From Pyrenochaeta sp. MPI-SDFR-AT-0127 (lineage: Eukaryota; Ascomycota; Dothideomycetes; Pleosporales; Cucurbitariaceae): a stretch of 64,000 nt of DNA. The DNA is taken from assembly GCA_020747015.1 (NCBI GenBank), contig JAGTJM010000011.1, positions 248,001-312,000 of the forward strand, written 5' to 3'. Positions 10,292-22,270 of this stretch are shown one piece after another (position 1 is the first letter of the stretch; every line of letters starts with the position of its first letter). The notes below the pieces were generated by a model, which was not told where the DNA came from, made no database searches, and saw only the letters and a list, made by a program, of their open reading frames with translations. The translations under genes were made by a program, and so were the position numbers.

Positions 10292-11243
10292 GTTTTATAA
10301 CCATGAAGGCTGTACGTCTGAAACTGAAAAGGGAAGCAAATGGTAACATTCTTTGATGCCTTTGAATGGCACGTGGCGTTTTTGAATTGGAATTGGATAC
10401 CTCGTCTTTGGCTCGTTGTGCTTTTGTCCAACTTTGGGTCGAAAGGCAGGCTTTGTACGCTCGCATAATCTCTTGTGTGGCTAGTATAACTGCGCCTTGT
10501 ATAACACCATGGGCTACATTCGTTCTAAACCTCATTGTATTATGCAACTCCACACTGATCGGTGCTGTCTCGCCCTCATTCCATCAAGTGCTTACCAAGG
10601 ACCTCACAAAAACACAATACCGCACAGTGCAAGTGCAATAGCACATAAAGACAGACACAACATGGTTTAACTTTGATTCATCACAGTAAAAGCTAGCATC
10701 GATAATGCGGCTTACCACTGCCATCTTATTCTCCTCCTCATCGAGTAGTTGCCCTCAAACCCCCATCTCCTTCCCTCGATTTAATAATTTATCCAATTTT
10801 TCACTTCAATCTTTCGTCCTCGCGTCGTATCTTCCAAACCACAATTGCCACGTCTTTCCTACCCCCCTCCCCCCTCCCCCCTCCCCAATGTCACCAGTTT
10901 TGCCAAAACGCACAAAGACCAAAAAATTAAGAGCTAGAAACTCCTAAGCCCAAAGACAGCATATGTGCTGCCAAACACCGCTGATGCGCCATGCTGGTAA
11001 AGTCAAACAAAACGAACAAAAGGGGACTGCACAGCGCCGAGAATGTGTGGGATCGTGAGATGTCGTAAGGTTGATGGTTTGCTTCAATATATATATAGGA
11101 TGAATTACGTCGATGGTTCGTTTATGGAGGGAGCGTGTCATGGCGCAGGTAAGTGCTGACGATACAGAATATTACTTTCTTGGCCGACCATAACGTTCGG
11201 TTGTTAGTATGCTAGCGACAGACCGTTTGGTTCTGGTTGGTTT
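10292..11243. other. convergent intergenic region with a cytosine tract
   Basis: 952 bp between the stop codons of the D-box protein and the SWIB protein. The only marked element is the C-rich tract at 10862-10886. The frames here (for example 10366-10641, 10705-10947) are not protein-like. Confidence 0.55.
10862..10886. repeat. C6T-type homopyrimidine microsatellite
   Basis: Three and a half units of CCCCCCT in the 3' intergenic region. Confidence 0.8.
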
Positions 11244-12255
11244 CTAGTTGACCACTTCATCCACAGCATACAGATTCTGATTTAGAATCTTGTTCATGGT
11301 GAACATGTGCACGCGATCTTGCTTGAAGACAGCGCGCATGGCATCATCGCACCGGATCTGGCGCTTGTCGCTTGGGTCTTGCAGTTCGCGCTCCTTGACG
11401 TATTCCCATATCTTCTTGACTGTTTGCGGGCGCGAGAGTTGGGTTTCGCCGAGGAGCTCGGAAAGGGCTGGGGAGAGTGCCATCGGTTTCTGCAGTATCT
11501 CTGTGAGCTCAAGTCTGTGAGGAGAAGCAATTGGGGAAATCAACGTACGTGGAATCCTCCTTTCCGACTTGGGCTCTTTTTCTCTCCTCCACTACCAGAC
11601 GCAATGTCGCTATCATCCTCATCCTTGACCTTGTTTGCGCTCTTCTTCTTGGTCTTCTTCTTTGGCGGAGGTGCCCTTCGCTTGGTATTCCCCCCACGCG
11701 TTGACCTGATGCGCGAGTTCTCTTCAGCCTGCAGCCTCGCTGCGTATGCTGCATCATCATCTTCAGCCACTACTCTGGTCTTCTTCTTCTTTTTGGGAGG
11801 TGCGACATCTTCAACTTCTGAGAGCGCAGACTCGTTGTCGGGGGATCGCTTATGGTTCGAGGCATCTGAGGTATCCCCATTGCGGGCTCTTGCGCCGTTC
11901 TCGACACTGGGTATAGGCTCTGAAGGTTCGGAGCTACCGTTTTGCTCCGAGTTGAACTTGTCAAAGCGCTGCATGATGAGCGCAGTGATTTGGTCCTGTA
12001 TCAATTGTCAATATATGCCATGCTATATTCAAGCCGAGAAAAGGACCTTCTGATGTGTGGTGTCATATTCGACTCGCTCCTGGAGACCCTTCCGTATGCG
12101 CTTCGCAGAGATCGTGTTAAGGTCGCTACTGCGCAGGATCTCGTCGATAATGGCAGAGTACGACGCCTCGACTTCGGTAGGAAGAGCATCTGCTTCACCA
12201 AATTAGCACAAGTCTTGGGCGCGTGTTTGAGCGCAAGCGCGTCCTTACCCGCCAT
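11244..12255 (-). CDS. DEK_C / SWIB-MDM2 domain chromatin protein (Tri1/Uaf30-like)
   Basis: Exons, 5' to 3': 12255-12249 (7 nt), 12189-12047, 11995-11549, 11489-11244. The product is 280 residues. The N-terminal helical part (ALPTEVEASYSAIIDEILR through RIRKGLQERV) is a DEK C-terminal-type DNA-binding domain. A lysine-rich, acidic linker follows (PPKKKKKTRVV, PPPKKKTKKK). The C-terminus is a complete SWIB domain (KPMALSPALSELLGE, LSRPQTVKKIWEYVK, LQDPSDKRQI) to the stop. I chose the acceptor at 11490 because GGFH joined to KPMALS is the family reading; the nearer AG sites give a stop or a non-family insertion. Yeast relatives are Uaf30 of the RNA polymerase I upstream activating factor and its paralogue Tri1, so a nuclear or nucleolar chromatin role is likely. 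I leave the symbol blank because the two paralogues cannot be told apart. Confidence 0.92.
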
Positions 12256-13127
12256 GGCTGTGCTGCTGCTTTGGTCCGCTTGAAAGTAGCTCAGGAACCG
12301 GCAATCGCGAAGCGGGTAATGGTATGCCGCAAGCTCGAGCAAGGAATCGACCAAATATACACAAAAAGCTATATTAGGAGCTGTATAGTCTTAGGCGCGG
12401 GAGTATGCGGTGCTATGGACCGGGGCGAGGAGTATGGAAGTCGGCGAGCAGGGTGTTTAAAAGATGAAGCAAACCCAAGGCTAAATACAATGAAGCGCGT
12501 AGAGTGAGATGTTTGAAGTCTATGACCAAGCAATCGGCAATCTTCGTCGCGGTCAGTGATCCAAGACAGGTGAGAGACGGTAGGCTCAAGCAACCGAACA
12601 ATCGGGCAGTCTAAAACGGTAGTGCCGAAGTAGCGGGGTCCATTCAAAGAGGCTCTTGAACGCTTTGATGCTCGGTAGGGTTTGGCAGCACTTGGTGGCT
12701 GCGGGCTGATGGCGGAGCGGTCGCGGACGTGTGCTGCACAAGAAGCCCGGCACTAGAGGGATAATTGATGCTTGTGGGCCTGAGCGATGAAGTGAAGCTG
12801 GTATCGAAGGTCACCAGCTCGGGCACGGGCCATGTCGCTCAGGTACCGGGAGAGGAGGCTGGGGAACCTTGGACCGTCGATGTTAGCCACTGAAACGGAC
12901 GAAACTGATCAAGAGACAAAAGCTCGGAAGTTTGTGTGTGTGTGTGTGTTCAACAAAGGATTGACAGTAGGCTAGAAACCTGGCCCATCGAGTCTACGCA
13001 ACATTGCGTTACTTTGGTCCATTGCTACATCGGCCTCTTGCACGTCCGTCCCAAAGCGGTAGTGCATGCTACTCTCTGCACCGCCTTGCTTTGTTCAAGC
13101 TTGTGGTGCTGCTGCTTGCTCATCCCG
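12256..13127. other. intergenic, upstream of the SWIB gene
   Basis: 872 bp between the SWIB start and the RCY1 stop. It contains a TG dinucleotide run at 12932-12950 and no recognisable gene. Confidence 0.55.
12932..12950. repeat. (TG)n microsatellite
   Basis: A run of about nine TG dinucleotides between two T-rich ends. Confidence 0.85.
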
Positions 13128-15988
13128 TCACATAACCAAACACCCAACACCGTACATTTGCTTTTCTACTGCACTCTTGATTTGGTACCAGTCTGCTCTT
13201 CGTTCTGCGTACTCATACACTTCCTCGGCGCGGAAGATACCATGATACCTATCCGTGTCCGCAATAATAGTCGCAATTTCCTTTGCCTCCTTAGGGTCAA
13301 TGAGATATATCTGTGAAAGTTCGCGAAGAGCGGCAAAGTACTGCATGAGGGGCTTGTTGCGCAGGGAGACAATGTAGCCGTAGTATGCGTTCATGTCGCT
13401 ATTCCTGTTAGCCCCAGACGTAGGCATAGTCGAAAGATACCACCCAAACATACCTGATGAGCTTGATTGCGCCGTCCACGCTGACCCTCTGCCGCTTCAG
13501 ATGCTTGCAGAGCGCCGTGAACAAGCGCACTCCCACTTCCTGGTTGAACACATCCAGAACGTTCTTGTCCGTGCTGCCAATTAGCATGCTTGTGTGCGAC
13601 GACACTACGTCCACAATCTTCGTTGCCGTTGCGCTGGGTCCAATGTCAAACACCTGTACCACTCCATTGGGACCGACCGGGGGATTGAAGTCTGATGGGA
13701 GTTGAGTTGTCCCGCAGAGATACTCCACCTCATCCATGAGCACATCAATGCCCTTATTGAGGCCTGCTGCAACCCGTTCATCCAACATTGATTCGAATCG
13801 TTTCTTCTCCTTCGCTGCAAGACTGAGAAAGTCATCGCGGTCTGTAAGTTGGCCAGCAATAAGTTCTTGGAGGTAGAAGACTTCGACCATCTGCTGGATC
13901 AGGTCTCCGACATTGACAAGCTCCAGAAACGCTACAAGCGGTGCAACGCCTTGTTTGCTGTGATCAGCCACTTCTCGGGGCTTGTAGTCTGCCAAATGGC
14001 TGACGGCCTTGTCGAACCCAAGCTTCATGTGGCGGTTCCCAAGAATTTGCACAAGGTAAATGAATATCTGCTCGCATTGCTCCTTTGCCTCCTCACCAGA
14101 CTGGCCACCAAGCCTAACGAACCGTGCAGCCCGCTCCAGACTTGATTTTGCCATGTGAGTAAGGTTCAGTGCGATCTCGATACTGAAGAGCGATCGGATG
14201 CCTTCCAAGCGAGAGTTCATGATTGCTGCTTTCGCAGCAAGCTCCGTCGTCGGAGCTTCGAGTCGTGGTGACGGTACGCGCTCACCAGGCAGCGGTGTAC
14301 CAGATCTCGAGTTTGGATCCAAAGTATTACCGTTCACCACAGTCGCAGGTGCGACGGGCTTCGCGCTGGAGCCACCAATCGTGGGAAGGACGTTGACAGG
14401 CATCATGACGACCTTCTTGAAAGATGAGAGAAAATCTTGCTTTACGGCTTTCCGATTGACATTTGCCATGTAGAATGATTCCGTGCTTAGCTCTTCATCA
14501 GTCAACCGCTTTTCCCAGGCATCGACCTCTGCAGCTGATTTCCGCGTGAAATAACTTAGCTCTTCCTGCAGATACAGGTCGATGTGTTGCTCAAAGCATT
14601 GACATATAGTGCGCATTGCTTCCTCTCGAAAATCTGGCCTACAACCTTTCGTAGGCTTTAGTGAGACGGCAAGTTGCTGGGCTTGATCGAAAACACCTGC
14701 GATAGCTTTCAGATACACCTCGACACTGACGTCGTGCGCTTCATCTAACAGAGTTGTGATGTATTCCGCTATGACGTCTTCCGCAACGCGGTCCAGGAAT
14801 GGTCGCATTACGTCGACTGTGGGTGGGAAGACCCGGTCGATGATAGCGGCTTCTTCGTTAAGGGCAATTGCTAATCCTCGAAAGAAGTCGTGAGATGGTT
14901 GCAATGTCAGCTGGCCCGAGCCAACTTTTGTCAAACAGTCTGTTGGGTTTCCTAGCTTCTCCTTTTCTAGCATCAAAGGATGATTATGAATGAACGAATC
15001 CAAACATGCCGCGCCCCCGTTCAATGCTACCAGGACAGTAGCAAATCTCTTCATACGGCCGTCGAAATCCTTCTCTTCGTAGCCCGTCTCAAATTCCCGA
15101 AGCACGGCATTCTCAAAGATGCCCGTCATGGTATCCAATTTCTCCTCACGCTGGGCCGAACCTTGAGCATAATCACTCTTTGCGAAAATCTTCAGTTGTG
15201 CTAACATGTGTGCCTGTTGTTCGGGATCGCGGTACGTTCGAAAGAGCACAGGGTCGGTATGGGTCCTCGATCTTTCTATATCAAAATAGTACGGTGCCAA
15301 TGCTCCGTAGATTTTTCCATACTCCTGTCGCGCCATGCCTCTAATAGAGCGCGCTTTCGATACAACCTTTAGAGCCGCTTGAGGATCAATTGTATATGCT
15401 CTTGATGATGAGATATGAGTCCCAGAGGGCGACAATGTCATATCGTTGAAGCCTTTGTCCAGTGTGGTAGACCTTGCTCGGCCTTTGTGTTCGACCGATT
15501 TTCGAAGCATGTCTTCTTCTATGCCAGCGTCGAAGAGCGTCATACTGACTTTCCGTTGCCCATCTACGCCAGGTGGTATCCCGTTGGCGGTTACTCCGAG
15601 AGCAGCGCCTGTCCTTTGTGCCTCTTCTGCTTTCTGGGCCTCCAACTTCTTTCTCATAGACTCCTCAAATCTCTGTTTTGCCTCAACATCATTCCAACAA
15701 CCCATGCTCTTCAGTCTTTGTATCCACCGCGTATCATCGTATACCATCTCTTGCATGCGTTTCGAAGTGCGCGCGAAAGTGAACATGTCAGGGACAGGCA
15801 GGTAATCGAGGATCGTATTGATGAGTTCTGCGTTGGTCAGTGACTGGTACTTCTAAATGCTTGATTGTCACACCTGCAGGTAGGACAGCCTTTGAGTGCT
15901 CAACCAGTTGCGTCGTCCGCAACGACGACGTGAGCACAGATTGGGGCGCCGCGGGCAGCGCCCGCTTAAAGTTGGATTTTGTGACCAT
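13128..15988 (-). CDS. RCY1: recyclin-1, F-box / Sec10-like protein
   Basis: Exons, 5' to 3': 15988-15874, 15827-13454, 13404-13128. The introns are 46 and 49 bp and the product is 921 residues. Splicing of exon 1 to exon 2 restores an F-box (LPAELINTILDYLPVPDMFTF, followed by CARTSKRMQEMV-like spacing and W) at about residues 37-75. The rest is a long helical Sec10/exocyst-like body with characteristic blocks (TDCLTKVGSGQLTL, LNEEAAIIDRVFPP, VNVGDLIQQMVEVFYLQELI). The last intron joins KLIR to NSDMNAYYGYI and the C-terminus ends shortly after IKSAVEKQMYG. Yeast Rcy1 works with Skp1 in endocytic recycling of plasma-membrane cargo to the Golgi, and the fission yeast homologue binds the exocyst. 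A role in polarised membrane recycling at hyphal tips is inferred. Confidence 0.93.
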
Positions 15989-16555
15989 TGTCGGGGATTC
16001 TCAGAGAATATCTAGGTCCAGCTATCTTTGAGCGAGCGTTTGTCCATGCTCAGGGCCCGGCGACGTCTCGCGTGGTGTTGCAGGGACCTTTAGGCGGGCT
16101 TGTTTAGAGGTGGAGCAATGACGGTTGGCGGGCGCTGTGGGTCTTCATGGGTACACCAATTCCGGCCCGCAACAACGAACTTTCATCACTACACATACGA
16201 CGTATCTAAGCGAAAGGAGCTGTTATGGCTCTTACTGCATCACACTGCCCAGTTTCAATTGTCTTCAAGCTCAGTCTACCATGATTGGCGTGCCATTGTA
16301 AATCTCTGTACAACCACGCGATTCTTGGTGGACAATCGATTAGGGTTCCTTTGTCAACTGGGAATTACATATCGAGTGCTGTGTGTGACACTTCTACGCG
16401 CTAGTTGAATGGGTTGAATAGCCAAACACACATGTGAAATGATGTTGCTCACAAGCCAACACTAAGTATTTGCAGACTTGGTATTAAATTACAGTATCTA
16501 GAACAGAGCTATTTCACCGCCAACTTTGACACCCTCAATCACCATTGTTGAACCC
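15989..16555. other. intergenic, RCY1 promoter side
   Basis: 567 bp upstream of RCY1 and downstream of the CFEM gene stop. No additional gene or repeat is visible. Confidence 0.6.
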
Positions 16556-17186
16556 TTACAAGAAGGCGACCAATCCAGCCATAGCCATACCAAGACCAAG
16601 ACCAGCGCCAGCGGTCTGCAAAGAGGCGGCCGCACCGGTGCCGCTAGCCTGAGTGGCTGAAGGAGATTGACTGCCAGTGAGGCCCGTAACTGAGGCAGTC
16701 GCAGAGGCTGACGAAGCTGCAGAAGCTCCAGGAGTTCCAGAAGCTCCAGAGGCCGAAGAAGCCGGAGAAGACGGGTTCGCCGATGAAGTACCGTTGGACG
16801 GGCAGTCAGGCGTAGTGTCAACCTCGATGTTGTTTAGCCTGCACAGGTTGACAGCGAAGTCGATGGTTTCTGCATTGCTTATTAGCCAGGAGGAAAAGGC
16901 GAACCGTAACTTGACATACTTTGGATATCGGATTGAGAGCAGGTTGCGAACACACAGCAGGATACGCTGTTGATGACCGCTTTATTTCCGCATATACAGC
17001 CGATGTCGAGAGCGCCGCAAGTGCCTAGGTTGCTGCCGAAACAGGTTTGCTACGGAGCACTCAGCTGTCATCCTTCAATGGCAATTCATTGTCACTCACA
17101 GCACACTTTGGAATCTGGTCGATCAGACCCTGGGCCAGAACAGTGGAGCTGAATGCAGCAACCGCGGCAATGATGGAGAATCGCAT
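16556..17186 (-). CDS. CFEM-domain GPI-anchored cell-surface protein
   Basis: Exons, 5' to 3': 17186-17100, 17049-16920, 16869-16556, with two 50 bp introns. The product is 176 residues. The ATG at 17186 begins a signal peptide (MRFSIIAAVAAFSSTVLA, cleavage after about residue 18). The mature part carries the full set of cysteines of a CFEM domain: PKCA, TCFG, GTC, GCIC, SCC, ATC, NLC and the last one at DCP. A Ser/Ala/Gly-rich linker of about 70 residues follows. The extreme C-terminus is hydrophobic (about 20 residues ending LVAFL), as expected for a GPI-addition signal. CFEM proteins bind haem or act as adhesins and effectors at the wall; the ligand here is unknown. The gene borders the 5 kb desert to its right. 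Confidence 0.93.
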
Positions 17187-20100
17187 GTTAAGAGGGATGT
17201 CGAACGGTGAATGTTTGGTTGGCGGGAAAAGATGTATCAGAGGGATTGTCAATCAAATGAAAACAATGGGGGAACACTCAATACTTAAAGCGACCGAGCC
17301 ATGCAGGTGCGCCGCCCGCATGGTCGAAAGCTGGGGTTCGGGAGGCGCGAGGGGCTTGCACTTCCAGGCGGAACTGCACCCTCTATTGGCTAATTGGCCA
17401 TATTGTCGACCAGTGCCGGGCTTGGTGACACTCGTTCGACTGGCCCGCGCGGAATGATGATCTCCCAACGACTCCGAGTAACACCGTGCGAAACTAAGAT
17501 TGGACTTTTGACATGCATTTTAATGGCGCATACATGTCTGCGGCACTACAGAATTGTGATGCTGCTGTGAACGGAGCAAACGGTGGAATGGTGAGGGTGT
17601 CCTGACGAGAACAAACAGGGTTAGCGGTTGACTAGATTGAATCATGGCGTGTGTTTCGTGTGAAGCCATCTGCATGTAGGTCGCTGGCGCTGACAAGATA
17701 CGCACACTTGATCTCTTGTCGCCCGTGGAGTGATTTAGTCAGTTGTATCAAAGGCATAGGTTGTCTACAGGACAACAAAAGGCGGTGGGGGACGTTGATA
17801 GCAACCAGAGACACGTGGTGGCACTCATATACGCTGTCTCCTGAACAACCTCTGAGCATGGTAGATGGCCGTGTGCCTACGTAGTAGTAGGCATACAAAA
17901 CGCTGACAGTACTTGGGATGGAGTCCAGATAAGTGCCGCTCTTGAAAAGGTGCCAGAGTGCTGTCATCGGGCCGCCCGGAAAGCAGAAGTATTGCACCGA
18001 GATAATGTCCAAGTCCAAGTTGTATCTGTGCTTATCATATTGGGACGTGGAGGGCTTTGCTTAGAGCACGAGCTACGACTCATCGCACAAGCTGAATGCT
18101 CTGAACACGAACTTTTGTCGTCAAGCAAGCGGTCATCTGAGGACGCCAGGATTACGCACCAAGCTTGCGCAGCCCTCGCCGTGCAATAATATCAAAGATG
18201 GTTATCGTTGAAGGACCTCGACCGCCTCTCCGCCTTCTCGCAGGAGTCCTCCAAAAGGCAAAAAAAGCGCAATCAGTCCTTTGCTCGAAGGGCAGTGTAG
18301 GGCAAATCGCGCGGCTTCCTTTCAGCTCCATCTATGGGCCCAGAGTGACGTCTCTTCTCAGTATAAACAAGTGCCGATCAAAGTGAGGAGGGCGTTGGGG
18401 GCGCAGCCGCTGAAGGTCGGAGGGCGCAAAAGTGAGGAACGAGCACGCCCTCCGGTCTCGAACACGGCAACATGGTGTGGGCCAAAAAATAAGGGATGAA
18501 ACGCATGGCCTCGCTGGTCGATGTCTCGTGCGAATGTTCTTAAGATATCTAGTGCACGACTGATACCTGTACCTGCATCTTGAGAGGTGCAGTTCTAAGC
18601 GGTCAAGGAGCCACAGGTACAGCGTGGCTGCTCTCCTACGGGACAGCGTGTTAATGAGCCACAGCTAACACCGCCTGTGGCCAACACATGGCGCTTAGAT
18701 CACATGAAACCGCGCTGTCTCCACGACAACTGCTTGACAAAGCAACAGGAGGGCGGTCAGATGCCGCAGCTGAAGACCGGCTGGCTCCGAAACAAACGCG
18801 AACCAACGAGAAAATGAAGCTCCAAAATGAGCTTACCCATTTCTGAGCCCAGTCCTCCAGTCTCTCCTCACGTGCCCACCACAGATGCCATAATCAAGCA
18901 AAGGTCCTCAACGTGCCGAAGTCCCTTTGAGACACCGTGGATAAGGCGAGACAATGATTGGGTATCGTATCACCAAATGTGGGCCTCACACCACTGTCTT
19001 GTTCCATCCCTTTTTAGCCACCGTCGTAGAGTCATCCAAGAGAAGGAATATTCTCAAGCTTCACTAAGTGAGCAGTGCTGAAAGGTACGTACCGGACAGG
19101 GCCACGTACTTTCTGTTGCCCTTCCTGGCCCATACAGCGCCTGTTGTTGGTGTAATGAAGGACAAGTGTGGATAATCTGGAGGACTATATAGATTCTTGA
19201 ATACATCGCCTTTTTCTTCTCGACTTGCTGTTTACAAAGTACCGCAACTACTACCACTACCATACCATCACTGCCATACCTCACAGAGTCTGTTGATTAC
19301 TCCAAGTCTCAAACATAGTACTTGCAGCTTCCCACCCATTGGCACCCCATTCTGAACACCGCCCCTTCAATATTGTTGAGACTATTTTCAACGCCATGAG
19401 ACTCGTCATGTGCTACAAGCCAAAAGAACCCAAGACGGGGGGCCAACCCAGAGATGGGTAGGGTAAGTCTGTCCCAATTCAATCGCAACAATGCTCGTTT
19501 CTAACATACCTACCAGGAACCCAATTCGGAAAACTAAGCGGCTGCGCCTGCTGTGTACCACTCACCTCTGGCCCCTTCTTCCACTCGACGCGGCGCGTCA
19601 TACGTTTTGTCTCGGGGACCGTCGCTATTTCTACCACGCTTTCAAACAAATTCCGCAAAATTGCAGGGCATCGATATTAATCATGTTCGCCGTTCGCCTC
19701 CATTCCACAGTACCGTAGGCGCTCGCTGATTGGCCACGACCCGTGTGAGCCTGAGGCGCAGCAAGTGGTGAGCGACGAACAACAGCACCTCGGTCAATAC
19801 TTACGGCGGGCTGTGTTGGTCCGGTGAGCGAGGCTGCTGGAAAAGAGTCATCGAAACAAGACCATCCGCAGTTTGGAGGACGCCAGGCTGGTACTTATTG
19901 CCAGAAGCCACGGCCAAACCTGCCTGAGGGAAAGCCTCGAGTCTGCCCGGCCGGGGCGCAAGTGGCTAGTGAAAAGCGGCTGTGCAACACGCGAGTTTAA
20001 CATTCACCAGCCAAGCTAGGCAGCGAACTTGGGTTTCCACTTAGGGGCCCCAATGACAGCGCTTCTGCCTGTCAATCGTTGCCCTAGTCCTCAACTCGGC

Positions 20101-20618
20101 TTCAGGTCAGAGGCTTTGCCCCACCAAATGACTTTGGAAGCGGTGGACTAAAGGAGTCACCACCTGCTACACCGGGATCCTTCGAGCTTCTCGAAGCGCG
20201 CTAGAATGTTGCAACCTGATTTCCGCCTTGTATACCATGCTTCAGCCAATAATCAAATCCGGTCCCCTTGTAAAAAAAGTGGCGCAGTGTCTTTCACTGG
20301 TGCTTTCAATTGACACACCGACGGGGTCAATCAAGAGGTTCGCGTCACTCGCCTGAAATGAGGCAGTCGTTGCCTGTTCATGAGCACAGCACGATGCCAT
20401 ACCTGAGGAATTCCCATTGTGGCGCTCACAGAATGCCTGGGGACACTGAGCACTTATATTCAGGTTGCGCCTCTGCATGAAACCTCTCCATTACATCTGC
20501 ACACAAAAAGCCACCTCGAGTCTGCCTTCATATCACGATCGGATCACCACACTCCATAGCCCCCCTCAACGAACAAGTCACTTAAAGGAAACACTTAAGT
20601 TATCCCACCACCATCACA
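17187..20618. other. gene desert, left part
   Basis: About 3.4 kb upstream of the CFEM gene without a frame I can defend as coding. The frames present (for example 17632-18018 minus, 18827-19081 plus, 20242-20478 minus) are short, lack domain content and do not join into a spliced model. I see no transposon ends, tRNA or long repeat. Confidence 0.5.
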
Positions 20619-20759
20619 ATGAGAGTCTCCTTTTCGCCTGTTGACCTCATCTTCTCCTACGCACATCCAAGGGACGGCGGTTCTCCTATCCCCGGCGCTT
20701 CATTAAGCTCAGCTTCTTTCACAATGCTAGCAATGGCTGATCCCAGGGATGGCGGCTAA
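20619..20759 (+). CDS. short ORF (46 aa) with duplicated PRDGG motif, candidate small gene
   Basis: I do not recognise this. It is a 46-codon frame starting in a good context (CACAATG, A at -3) after a C-rich, A/C leader typical of expressed fungal messages. The peptide contains HPRDGG at residues 16-21 and ends in DPRDGG at 41-46, directly before the stop, so the motif is present twice. It has no signal peptide, Kex2 sites or CaaX box. Twenty bases after the stop lies a convincing intron (20779-20827, 49 bp: donor GTACGT, branch GCTAAC at 20813, acceptor TAG), which suggests that the locus is transcribed and spliced. A second frame starts inside the first (ATG at 20749) and would continue across that intron to 20944. 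The locus could be a small-protein gene, a regulatory upstream ORF, or chance. Confidence 0.35.
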   Translation: MRVSFSPVDLIFSYAHPRDGGSPIPGASLSSASFTMLAMADPRDGG

Positions 20760-22270
20760 TGACCTGAACAAATATACAGTACGTTACTGCCTGGTATAGT
20801 CAGTTGATCCAAGCTAACAATTGATAGCAATTACTCCAGCACATCTTGCTATGGAGTGGTCGACGCCTCCTACTTTCAATCTCTTTCGGGAAGGCTTCGG
20901 TCTGGCGTGCTGAGTTGGATATGACCCACTCCGGCATGCCATGATGGCTTTGGCCACATATATGCATCGCTATCGTCTCTTCCTTTTGAGGCAACCTGGC
21001 ATCCTTTCTCCTGGGTCACTTTTGCAACGGTGTCCTGCATTATTTTTTCGCATCTTGGGCGTTGGGAATTCGGATATCGGCGTGCACTGCTTGGGTCGAC
21101 TGTATCATTTTAGACATTCAGGCGACTATTTTGATTTTGATCTGGAACTATAGAAGCGTAGTGGCGACGCTATGGCAACAACAGATTATTGGGTATTTCT
21201 TTGATGGCAATTGTTACAAGAAGCATAGATTGGTTTGGTACGGCGTTGAACGGTTTACTACTATTTGTAAGATATGAAGCGTGTTTAAGTATTGGCAGAC
21301 TGCTGCTACATGGACGAGAATGGGAAAGAGGACAATGAAGAACGTTACACAACCGCATACTGGACCCGGCATCTGCGACCCACTAATTCAAGTGACTAAC
21401 TGATAGCCAGTGGAAGTACCAGGAGAAGGTCGGAGAAGAACTTTGGAGAAGTAAAGATTGCTCGTGTTAAGATGGTGTCGGGTTCGACAATGGAGGTGGT
21501 GATATGGCGGGTCATTGCGTATCTCTGGCTGCCCCACGCCTGCCGCCTAAGATCAGTCTTGGCATCGATAATCGCATTACATACATGTTTGCTTGTTCAG
21601 ATCTGTGGGGATGACGACGGGATTATCATGTCAGCTATGGAGCGTCTGGAGTCCCCATAAAACAGCGAGGGAGCGTCGCCAGGCTGTTCTGAACCAAATA
21701 CCCAAGCAAACCACTCCATTACTACACGCAGATCTGGGGATGACGTACCCTGGCCGTGCCCATGCCCGCCAAAAAAGACCCCGCCGAAGGGCTCTCAATT
21801 GACTAATTGAAACCCAAAACTAGAGTCAGGCACGCGCACCAGACGCTGATTTCCATGGGCGATAGGGCAATAGGGCAATCGAAGCCGCCTAGCTCAACCA
21901 AAAGCGACACCGCCGGCGCGTCGTGCCCAGACGCGAATAGGCGACGTCTTGTTGATCACGCTGGAGCTCAGGAAAAGATGATTCCCTCTGGCGTCCACGG
22001 GGCAATGTCTTGGAAGAGAAAAAGTCTTGTCCTTGCGCCTGGCCCTGCTGCTCGCAGACAAAGCCAAGAGCGTGCTCAATATAAGAGGTGCTGTTGACTG
22101 GCGATCGCGTCATCTCTTGACTCTTTGTCCAGCTTCGCTCACCTTTTGCGACTCGCTAAACAAACACTCCTTCGCCCCACGACCGCTTGCGTCAACAAGG
22201 CTCTTTCGACCAGATATTGCGGCACACGTACCTCTGCGGTTCCCTCTGCACACAAATTTCTCGAAACGAA
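20760..22270. other. gene desert, right part, with promoter of the DUF3602 gene
   Basis: 1.5 kb that includes the putative intron 20779-20827. At its right end it holds the leader of the next gene, with TATAAG at 22080-22085, 186 bp before the ATG, and a pyrimidine-rich stretch after it. No other gene is supportable. Confidence 0.5.
22080..22085 (+). promoter_or_regulatory. TATA-like box of the DUF3602 gene
   Basis: TATAAG, 186 bp upstream of the start codon at 22271, followed by a CT-rich stretch. Assigned by consensus and position only. Confidence 0.4.

Noticed and set aside
18165..18499. Plus-strand frames in the desert
   Set aside because: Short, overlapping in two frames, no family resemblance and no spliced continuation.
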